From positions 63,172,100 through 63,236,099 of the forward strand of contig NW_026262712.1 in NCBI RefSeq assembly GCF_021869535.1: DNA of 64,000 nucleotides. The letters run 5' to 3'. Each line of letters starts with the position of its first letter. Position 1 is the first letter of the stretch. Both the position numbers and the translations under genes were made by a program. The DNA is from Mytilus californianus (taxonomy: Eukaryota > Mollusca > Bivalvia > Mytilida > Mytilidae). This document shows, one piece after another, positions 47,902 to 57,046 of the stretch. Below the pieces are notes generated by a model. The model saw only the letters and a program-made list of their open reading frames with translations. It did no database searches and was not told where the DNA came from.

Positions 47902-49311
47902 CCATACAATAACGTTTGGCCAACATGGATGTATAATGAATAATTGTCGACTGTCAAACCTCCAATGACATAATGACGGTTACATCTTTTGAATGAGAAA
48001 GCAATATACCCCGTTCTAACTCGACACAGTCACAAAGTCAGATTTTTAACACGCTCACAAAGTAGTATTCTACACAAAACCATGTCTCCTAATCAGACAA
48101 ATTTGTCGTACACTTACTCCAAAACACTACTTGCTTGGCAAAGATTTTAAGTATCAAATACAAATTCTGGTCTGAGTTGTCAGGAGTCAAAACCCATGAC
48201 CTAAAAAACTTTAGGCGTAAGCATTCTTCCACTGAGGTGGTTAAGATGTATAAAAACTCCGAAAAACAACTCTGTCATGAGTTCACAGATTAACTCATCA
48301 TTAGATCATTAAAAACCAAAACTTCTGCAGGCATGACAACTGCTTAATCTCAAAATGATAAGACTAAACAATTAAACTAGGCTAATTAGTAACAAAAAAT
48401 GTTAATTGTTTAACTGATTGCTTAATTTAAGCAGCAACAATTGAACGGTGTTGTGATATAATTATAAACCTTCCTTTGTTCTAGAAACACTGAGCCAGAA
48501 CAATAAAATTCTAGACAACCTGGTAAGAGACAACAGCAAGACATCCCAATACGTTTGACTCCCAGCTGATCAGTCAATCCTCTTTCTTTAAAATGAAAAA
48601 AAAACCAACATTTTATAAAGTTGTGCTTCTTGTGCACTTTTCTGGATAAACCTTAATCATCTGGAGTGCTTAAATCCAAAATAAATGAAAGCCTAAGGTG
48701 TAAAATATGTAGAATGATTAATAAGGAGCTTTATGACAAAAAAAATATACAAAGCCAACTTAAGTAACAACACATGTCCACAGGTATGCACATTAAATTT
48801 TGTGCTTCTACCAATTCAGTCTATCTGGGCCATGTGTTGTCCTATATTAGTTTGTTTTTGTTTGTACTTCTGGGGTTCTTTTTTCAGGGATTCGGGATTT
48901 TAGGGTTGATGTGGTCTGTTGCATTGTCCAGTATTTTTGGTGATTCCTGTTATCCTGTTTATGAATTGCAAAACAACCAGTGGAAAATATTTCACGTCTT
49001 TTTGAAACAATCTATCGGTTAAAATGGATGATATGCAGCAACATTATATATCTTACATTGACATTTCCTGTAACAACTTTTTAGGTATAACTTTTAATAA
49101 AATGTACTTTACAACATAAATATCACCTATTAAATGAAAAAAAAATATAAATTATCATGATGTTTTTAAACAATGTACAAAAAAATATGTATTGTAGTTC
49201 AAACACATCTGAAAAGTAACGGTTCATAAGAAAACAAAATCTGTTACAAATATAATGGATATAATATGGAACTCAATGACATGTTCTGATAGATTCTTTC
49301 GCTCTACTTTA

Positions 49312-49373
49312 CATCGATCTTTAAATCTTTCTTTCTATTTTTCATCGATCTTTAAATCTTTCTTTGAAACCCT
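49312..49373. repeat. 31-bp tandem duplication across the E17 stop codon
   Basis: catcgatctttaaatctttc + tttctatttt occurs at 49312 and again at 49343 (offset 31). The upper copy encodes the KKDLKIDEK end of E17 and its stop; the lower copy lies beyond the stop. Confidence 0.9.
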
Positions 49374-49627
49374 TCCTTTATGTCTGTCCATGTGTCCCCT
49401 GTATCCACTATGTGACATAGCTTTGAATCCACATAATTTACATATAGCCACCGGTGTTCCAGTATGGCGATGCAAATGTTCGTTGAAGTCCCGTTTGTTT
49501 GAGTATCCTTTCCCACAAACAAGACAAGTGAAAGGGAAGTTTTTAGAATGCTTCCTTTGATGCAGCAGAAGACCAGTCTTTGACCTGTACCTTTTACCGC
49601 AATGACATTCCAATGCATTGGCATCAT
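49335..49627 (-). CDS. E17: class C terminal exon with three fingers
   Basis: The acceptor cttacatatttcag precedes ATGATGCCAATGC, phase 1, giving 96 residues. Those boundary ATGs are out of frame with the fingers. Finger 1 is CHCGKRYRSKTGLLLHQRKH (CxC), close to E15. Fingers starting CLVC and CKLC follow, with CGFKAMSHSGYRGHMDRH in the third. A fourth finger is absent; instead the exon ends KGRVSKKDLKIDEK, a highly charged tail that is itself part of a 31-bp tandem duplication. Confidence 0.88.
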
Positions 49628-51921
49628 CTGAAATATGTAAGTAATAAAACAAAATGAACAGATATGGGTGGATAAACATAGTACAATCACAACAAAACAT
49701 AAGAGTATTATGTTGACAAAGATTGTGGTGCAACCAGTCCGAAGAACGGTACTTCTTTTAATGTTCCTATCTACACAAAAACTCTAACTACAATCCCTTA
49801 ACGTATGTTACAAACCTTGTTTCGAAACAAAAGGTACAATGTAACAATCATATTTCACATTTTACATTTCAAACTCGTTTATGGATAACATACGTTAACA
49901 ACAGAAGTTTCCATTGTCTGATGTTATACAATCAATTTGAATTACTTTCAATGAAACACAGTATTACACATGAATAAGATATTTGCCATAGATTACACAT
50001 GTTAACGACAATTATTTAAAGAAAGCATTATCTTTTTAAAAATGATATTTAAGTCATATGAAACTTCAAATTTTAAAAAACAAGTTGAATATGTTTTATA
50101 TACTTGAATGACTAATATTATCATAAAAAAATGTGAAAGAAAGTCCATTATCTTATCACAATCTTAAGAAATGTACTGCTATTGAATTATTGTCTTCCCG
50201 TATTCTCATTCGTCGAAATATTTCCGTATGCAGTGACCTTAACTACGAGACCTTTCATTAGAACTTCGGCCATTGCACAGCGCAAGTGCGAGGAAAAACC
50301 GTGATGACAGAATGTAAACAAACGTGCACTTTGAAGGTAAATAATAATTGATTCTTAAAGAAAAAATTAAATACACAAAATCATTTAACAACAGTTATTG
50401 AAAAATTTATCAAACACATGTATGGGAAAAAAAGTTAGATCACAAAAATACTGAACTCCGAGGAACGCATCAAAAATATGAAAGAAATTAACATCGATCT
50501 TTCAATTCACTTATTGTTTACATGCTCCACGTGCTTCTGTGTTGATTGTTTATCAATGTAACGATCCGGTAAACTTCGGTAACAACCTCGAAAGTTAACA
50601 AGCTTGCGATCAACGATCAACGAATGAAATACTATGTGTCGATTACACGTTAAAGATTCGTAATAAAGGCAAAAATCGTGCATATCGAACTTAGTTTAGT
50701 ACATATGCAGGCATTGGTTCAATAATTTCCTGAACATTAAAATTTTTTGGAAACTCGTTTCATATGACCTTAAGTTGAAAAGTATAATTCATCAGATAAA
50801 TATTTTCCTTCTTTTTCGTCTTCATAGGAATACATTTCTTTATATCCCAACAAACAGTATTAAATTGTAAATAACTTCAATTACTAACGGGTAACTTCAT
50901 CGACTAATTTTTCGTCAGTCCTCATACTTTACCCTTCTTTATGGATTTGTAACAGAATCTTCTGTAATTTTTAACACATCAAAAGAAATAATTGTTGTCA
51001 CTGTTTGAAATTCAGCGTAAAAAGATTTCATTAAATAATTGAGGTCAGTGTGAGAACAATCCTAAGTGCAATTCGTCAAATAGAGACACTACAAGCTCAA
51101 GATGACCATAAGCACGAATTTTAGTAATGTTGATAATGCCGTATTTGTGCATTTAGAGTCACAGATTGGGAGGAAAATCAAACAAAACAAAGATTAACAC
51201 TGACAAAGAAATCTACCAACACTGTCTATACTCCTCATTGAAAAACCAGCAAGTGAGACAAAAAGACATTAACATAATTTCACCAGTCAATAAAACAGTA
51301 CTTCAGTAGTGGCATGAAATAAAATTGAGAATGGAAATGGGGAATGTGTCAAAGGGACAACTACCCGACCAAAGAGCTGAAAACAGCCGAAAACCACCAA
51401 TGGGTCTTCAACACAGCGAGAAAATCCGGCACCCGGAGGCGGGCTTCAGCTGGCCTCTCAACAAAAATGTGTACTAGTTCAATGAAAATGTATATATGTA
51501 TATATCGTCCTATACAAATTTGCTATTGTAAAATTTCAAAATAGTTTTAGATTAAGGAAATTATCCTTGTCCGGGTTTGGTTTTACTTTTGGTCATTTTT
51601 GTTTGTTTTATCATTTCTTCAAAGTTTGTTTTTGGATCCTCGAGCATCACTGAAAAGACATAAATTGTCGAATAGGGCATCTGGTGCAATAAAATTGGTA
51701 CCGTTAAAGTTTAACAGTACTCTCTATAAAAAAAGTTAGCGAGAGACTAGATTTTATTCCTAATAAACTACAAGTAAGCTGCAGCCTGATTAATATAACA
51801 ATAAACATATGGTACAATTCATTTGCTATGACAGAAAACTTCTACCAAGCATTCTTAAAACCAAATCAGCAGATTATCATTTACAATGAATCATTACTAT
51901 AAATGAAGATATTGTCATGCA
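49628..51921. other. Intron/spacer between E18 and E17, across the class C/D boundary
   Basis: A dispersed repeat lies at 51325-51480 (gagaatggaaatggggaatg ... caccaatgggtcttcaacac ... cacccggaggcgggcttc), a form common in mussels. The rest is unremarkable. Confidence 0.5.
51325..51480 (+). repeat. Mussel-type dispersed repeat
   Basis: It contains gtgtcaaagggacaactacc, gaaaaccaccaatgggtctt and ggcttcagctggcctctcaa, an order I recognise from bivalve genomic sequence. The open frame 51344-51544 is part of it. Confidence 0.65.
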
Positions 51922-52433
51922 TTAACCATAGCCAGGACATATGTGTGCATTTAGGTCTTTCTTATGTTTATACTGCTTGGAACAGGTAACACATATAAAT
52001 GCTCTCGAGTTCGAGTGTGATCGTTCATGTATTTCTAGTCGGCTGGCGGTTACATATTTTGCACCACAAGTCTTACATATCCACAATTTTTCTCCCTTTC
52101 CGTGATGAATACTGTTGTGAGCTTTCCATCCGGAAGCAGAAGAAAATAGTTTCCCACAAGGGTCACATTTATACTTGTGAACATCCCTGCAATGTTCTAG
52201 CAAGCCTAATTGACTATAGCAATAAAATGAACAAGTTGAGCAACAAATTGGAGGATTCATCATTTTATGAACAGTCTCCATATGTTTACGAAATTCTCTT
52301 TTTGCATAAAATGTCTGATTGCAGGTATTGCATTGAAAAGAAGATCTTCTGTCCATTGGCGGTGAAGATTCTGAAGATGCTTGATCAAATGAAGTCTGTT
52401 CTCTTATGGGATTGCTTCCTGACCTCAGTAGTC
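51922..52433 (-). CDS. E18: class D five-finger terminal exon
   Basis: The acceptor gcaaatatttattgcag precedes GACTACTGAGG, phase 1, giving 169 residues. A Ser/Arg/Pro-rich leader of about 32 residues comes first, then fingers starting CNTC, CSTC, CDPC, CKTC and CVTC. Finger 2 is CSTCSFYCYSQLGLLEHC, with the extra core Cys typical of the class. Finger 3 has Trp (ASGWKAHNSIHHG). Finger 4 is KYVTASRLEIHERSH and finger 5 QYKHKKDLNAHIC, with one residue between His and Cys, then PGYG and stop. Confidence 0.9.
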
Positions 52434-53049
52434 CTGCAATAAATATTTGCATAATGATTTACATATTGAAACAAGGAACTTAAAATTTAAAAAAAGTACT
52501 ACTTCATAGCTGTACTTAAAATTTTTAATCTAAATCTCCAACACTTTTCAGTACATTGTGTTAATGACTTTATCTCAATATTAATATGCTATACTTCAAC
52601 TGGTAAAAACATCAACTTAAATCTTACTCAACATGCTATAAAGGGGGCGGTTCTAACATGCAATGCCATTTGCTGTGAGTGGGTAAAAAAAAAGAAAACT
52701 TAATTTTCCAATAGAATCCATCCAGAGTTTGTGGGACTTGTTTCATTACTCTCTCGTGAGAATTGTGAGCTTACTGCCAGTAAATCTTATAAACTAGTTG
52801 GCAGCTTTTGACAAGTTTTATTTGTGTGAAATTCTGGACAGAATAGTTTTCTTATACAAATTTTAGTGAATAAAAATTCTTGTATTAAGACCCTTGTTAA
52901 TAGAACATTTTTGTCTTTAATCTTTTAGATTAATTTGTTTCAATATGCAGAAAAACAAAGCAGAAACATGAACCTTACACTACATTTGAATTTTAATTGC
53001 TTCAACGTTTTAATTTCATCAGTTATCATCCTTAAAATTCTACCTTTTC
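52434..53049. other. Intron/spacer between E19 and E18, 616 bp
   Basis: This is one of the shortest gaps between intact exons. It must hold the 3' UTR of E19 and the acceptor region of E18. No open frame of 60 codons or more is seen on the minus strand, which leaves little room for a separate promoter and first exon. Confidence 0.6.
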
Positions 53050-53561
53050 TCATTCCAATAGTTCACAAATATGATGATCTAATGTGCACTTATATTTGTA
53101 TGTCTTCTTACAGGCTGGACATTGGTAGTTCCTATTATTAGAATGTGACCTCTCGTGAACTTTAAGGTGACTAGCACTACCGAATATTTTCCCACATATT
53201 TTACATGTAAATAATGATTCAACAGATCCATGTGCCACCTTATTATGATTGGTAATTCCCGAAAGTGATGAAAAAGCTTTGTTGCATATATCACATATAT
53301 ATTTGTGCGTTTCTTTACAATGTTGCTGCAGCTGATATTGGTCTGAGCAGGCAAAGTTACAATAGACACATTTTATTGGTCCTCTGTATATTGTTGAGTG
53401 AACAATACTCATATGACGACTCAATATTGACTTTGAGTAGAAGACTTTCCAGCAGATTTTACACTTCAAGTCATTTTTATTCTGTTTGATTCCAGAAGAA
53501 GCAACTTGCTGGGGCTTAACATCCTGGTTCTGTGTATCAACAGCAGTGAATGGTTTCCCTA
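53050..53561 (-). CDS. E19: class D five-finger terminal exon
   Basis: The acceptor tctgtctatttag is followed by TAGGGAAACC; a tandem AG three bases on gives an alternative boundary (53558) in the same frame. The exon extends about 30 codons upstream of the first finger; the leader reads GKPFTAVDTQNQDVKP. Fingers start CKIC, CVYC, CDIC, CKIC and CPAC. Finger 4 (IFGSASHLKVHERSH) has His at helix position +3, where all other class D exons have Arg. The last finger is TYKYKCTLDHHIC with the HxC end and the tail ELLE. Confidence 0.9.
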
Positions 53562-54856
53562 CTAAATAGACAGATATAATAGGTTAAATGTACTTCTAAT
53601 CTATATTATTTTTCTTCTTTGTGTTTCAGCCTCTTTATACTATAGCAAAACCCGGTCACTTTGATTCATCTAAACTTTTAAAATCATTTAAAATATAAGC
53701 TAATTAAATCTGTCTATACATAGCCATTTTTGGATTTTGTAGGATTTGAACATATCACAGTGCTCCATATGATGAAACTTTCAGTAGTATAAACAACATA
53801 GAAGAAAGTAACTTTGTAACAATTTTATATAAAATGAAGTCTACATAGAAGTTAATACGTTAAAAGTATTATCTGATGGTATTCATAATAAACTCATCAT
53901 ATTTACCAGAATTAAACATTTCTACGCCAGACAAAAATTTCGTATATAAGACTCATCAGTGACGCTTGAATAAAAAAAAGTGAAAAAGGCAAAATAAAAG
54001 ACGCAGTTGAAGAGCGTTGAGGACCCTAAATTCCGAAAGGTTTTGCCAAATGCAGCTAAGGTAATCAATTCCTGGTGTAAAAAATCCTTAGCTTCTCGAA
54101 AAATTCAAAGTTTTGTTAACAGTGAATTCATAATTATGATGAAGTGCTGACTACTGGGCCGTCCTATCCCATCATTGATCTCAGGTAAATATACCAAGGG
54201 GACAATTATAAACCATGAATAAAACAGACCCAACTAAAAGCCAGGGGTTAACACAGAGCTATTCAGATCAAAATCAGTTTCAGATCAAAATTGGTTTACT
54301 AGTGTCAAGAAGTAGTAGCAAGTATAAAAGACGTGCAACAACCTCTGATTTAGACTTCAAACTATTGAGACAATTTTTATTACGATGGTTGTAGCAGAAT
54401 GGCAAGATATGAAGCATAAAATTCACGATTCTCTACAAGTAATTCTACATTTCAGATACTCCTTGCACTAAGTCTGTCAGAAGAAGTATGGTTCCAGACT
54501 TTTCAGGAAAACATTCCAATCCCTTCTTACTGGCACCTTCAAATCAAAAACAACAAATTAACGTTTTACAATTACAGGAATTGAAACATTTCAAAGCAGT
54601 GAGAAGATACCCATGTTTTATACCAAGCAGATTCTAATGAGACAGCAACGAATTCATAAATGTACTAAAACATTTCCCAAATTCAAATACAAAAGTTAAA
54701 ACATTGCACACCATACCATCACTAAGTTATAATTGACAACCATGCTACTATACCCTGATAACCAAATGAAAGACTATTTTACCCTAATGCAAAAATATCA
54801 AAGAAAAAAGAGAAAATACATTTATTTACATCAACTTCAAATAACAACAAGCTTGG
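53562..54856. other. Intron/spacer between E20 and E19
   Basis: A dispersed repeat lies at 53925-54110 (actcatcagtgacgcttgaa ... gacgcagttgaagagcgttg ... gaaaggttttgccaaatgca). A fragment resembling the start of R2 lies near 54185-54220. An AATAAA on the minus strand (54821-54826) lies about 30 bases beyond the E20 stop and is a candidate poly(A) signal. Confidence 0.55.
53925..54110 (+). repeat. Mussel-type dispersed repeat
   Basis: The order 'catcagtgacgcttgaat', 'ttgaagagcgttgaggacc', 'aattccgaaaggttttgcca', 'gctaaggtaatcaattcctg' is one I recognise from mussel genomic sequence. Confidence 0.65.
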
Positions 54857-55332
54857 CTAAATCAGAGTGTTTTCAATATGGATTACTTGTGAACACTTGT
54901 GATGATCCAAATTGTATTTATATTTATAACTTTTTTTACACAATGAACATTTAAATATTTTCCGAGATGTATGACACTGTTCGTGAATTTTGAGTCGACT
55001 GATGCTGCCATAAGGTTTCCCACAAATCTGGCATTTCCAAAGTTTGTCTGCGGCACCATGGTAAACCTTATTGTGAGTGTATATTCCAGATCTGGAAATG
55101 AATGCCTGTTTACATATTTCACAAACATATTTGTGCATTTCGTTCTGGTGGTGTTTTAGGTCGTCATCTGTAGAACAGGAGAAGTTACAGTATTCACATC
55201 TGACTGGCCCATAGTACAAAGGTGGGTGTGATGTTGAAATATGCTGTAACAATCTGTTTTTCTGGAACACTTTGTCACAGAGATTGCATTTAAATATTTT
55301 GCCTTGTAACCTTGTGTACTGATGACTGCTCT
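54857..55332 (-). CDS. E20: class D five-finger terminal exon
   Basis: The acceptor ggatatttttcag precedes AGAGCAGTCATC, phase 1, giving 157 residues with a short leader (SSHQYTRLQGKIFK). Fingers start CNLC, CEYC, CEIC, CQIC and CSLC. Finger 1 (DKVFQKNRLLQH) is one residue short between Cys and His. Finger 2 is CNFSCSTDDDLKHH. Finger 4 is PYGSISRLKIHEQCH and finger 5 SYKYKYNLDHHKC with the HxC end, followed by an unusually long tail SQVIHIENTLI. The frame is also open upstream into the intron, but the acceptor sits at the conserved phase. Confidence 0.9.
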
Positions 55333-56546
55333 CTGAAAAATATCCAATAATAACAATTTCATTTGCTATGAACCATTGTTTAGAAATGTTATATAGCATA
55401 GAAAAAACGTCTCATTAATTTATGCCTGAGGAAATCTTTTAACATTAAGAAACTACTTTAGAATTGTATTTCACATCATTATATCTGTTTATCAAGAAAT
55501 TGGGAACAATGTTGAGTTGATCAAAACTGGAAAACACAAGGGCAGTTCTAAAATATTGATAAAAAAAATGTATATTGCTGTGCCTTTCAAACAATATAGT
55601 TATATTGATTTCCTTTCTCTCTCCAATCTTTCAGTCAGATCGTTATGGACTGTGCTCTCCCTTAATCTCGAGAAGCTTAAAATTAACGAAACAATGTAAC
55701 TTTCTCAAAAAGTGCAAAATATTGACAAATAGAAAAAAAACCGTGGAAAATTTTACGAATTTACAGGATATTTGGAAGCCATGTATATCAACTGTTTTTG
55801 GTTAATTCTAAAATAACCAAAAACAGTTGATATGCATGGCTTCCAAATATCCTGTAAATTCATAAATTTGGCGATGTGTGTATTATTGCAAAAGTTGCGA
55901 CAGGTTAGGTTTTGCAAAAATAAAAACTCCCATTTCAACTTCTGGTAGCATTATCTGTATGCAGCATTTCCTGAATTCGCATTCATATATCCCACATTTT
56001 TGTCCATCTGGCAATCATGCCAATAACAAATGCATCCAAAAATTTCTGAACTAACAGTTATTCATACTACATACAAACACATCATTTAATAAGATAAAGT
56101 AAAGATGACAATTGAAACATCATGATTTAAAGATGTTTAACATCATTGGGATTGGTATTTTTTATTTTTAAACTACAGTATACACAACAATTGCAAAAAT
56201 ATGAGATCCTAGTATCATATTTTGAAAACATAATTTGGTTATATACGAAGATTGGGAAATACATTAATGAGACAGTACACCATTTTATATGGTATGGTCA
56301 CAAGAAGGATAAAGTAATATTAGAGTAAACTATCAGACACGAATTAACCTATATGTCATCAAATTATATGACATTAAATCTTAATTTTCATGAGTAATAC
56401 CATAAATATTTCCCTAAAGTTTTTGTCAAATACAACAACAACAATGTATATTCCATTTAAAATCACAAAACTGTCTGCAAAATCAACCAAGGACATGATG
56501 ATCCAGCCCATGTAAGGGAAGTGGCTATTGTTATTTATTAATTTCC
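55333..56546. other. Intron/spacer between E21 and E20
   Basis: A long near-perfect foldback lies at 55752-55866. A second copy of the E21 terminal motif lies at 56491-56513. An AATAAA on the minus strand (56534-56539) lies about 8 bases beyond the E21 stop. Other open frames here (55517-55699, 55575-55805, 55753-55938, 56146-56328) overlap the foldback or lack domains. Confidence 0.55.
55752..55866. repeat. Near-perfect foldback, 53-bp arms, 9-base loop
   Basis: The arms gaatttacaggatatttgga + agccatgtatatcaactg + tttttggtta and their inverted copy differ at only two positions over 53 bp. The loop is about 55805-55813. Such perfection implies a recent origin or maintenance by gene conversion. 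Confidence 0.92.
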
Positions 56547-56583
56547 TCAATGGAAAGTACGGACATGATGATCCAGTCCGTGT
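56491..56583. repeat. Repeat of the E21 terminal motif, offset 70 bp
   Basis: ggacatgatgatccagccca at 56491 matches ggacatgatgatccagtccg at 56561. The upper copy encodes GLDHHV of the last finger of E21; the lower copy lies beyond the stop. The match extends about 23 bp with two differences. Confidence 0.8.
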
Positions 56584-57046
56584 TTGTACTTGTATTTTCT
56601 TTTACAGATAGTGCACTGAAATAATTGAACAGTGGAATGTGAAGCAGCATGAATTTTCAATCGACTTGAACTACCATAGGACTTTCCACAGGTTTTACAT
56701 GTGAAAAGATGTTCTCCTGATCCATGAAGTAATTTTCTGTGATTTTGAAAACCTGATGCAGAAGCGAAGGTTTTGTTGCATTCCTCGCATACATATTTGT
56801 GTGCATCTTCTGTGTGTTCGTCTAAATCTTCTCTTGTGTTGCACCCAAACTTGCAATGAGAACATTTAAATTCTCCTGAATATATAAATGAATGATAAGC
56901 ACTAATGTGTTTCTGTAATAAAGCTCTTGATGAGAAAGACTTCTTACAATGGACACACAGAATGTCAAACCTTGGTTTCAATAGAAAATGTGGCTCTCCT
57001 TCCAATATAATCAGTTGTGTCCCTTTTGTTGGAGCACTGTCAGATC
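56547..57046 (-). CDS. E21: class D five-finger terminal exon
   Basis: The acceptor catcttttgtttag precedes GATCTGACAGTG, phase 1, giving 165 residues. The leader SDSAPTKGTQLIILEGEPHF contains no Met before finger 1. Fingers start CVHC, CSHC, CEEC, CKTC and CTIC. Finger 2 is CKFGCNTREDLDEH. Finger 4 is SYGSSSRLKIHAASH, where Ala-Ala replaces the usual Glu-Arg after the first His. Finger 5 is KYKYKHGLDHHVRTFH, the only class D exon whose last finger ends in a His pair instead of HxC. It stops immediately after that His. Confidence 0.9.

Larger units (their letters stand above)
46816..49334. other. Intron/spacer between E17 and E16
   Basis: It contains a SINE-like copy (47032-47155) and an R2 tail (47691-47901). 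The open frames 47023-47355 and 47777-47968 coincide with these repeats. Confidence 0.55.

Noticed and set aside
52001..52442. 147-codon plus-strand frame over E18
   Set aside because: It is antisense to a five-finger exon with clear zinc-finger codons and carries no domain of its own.
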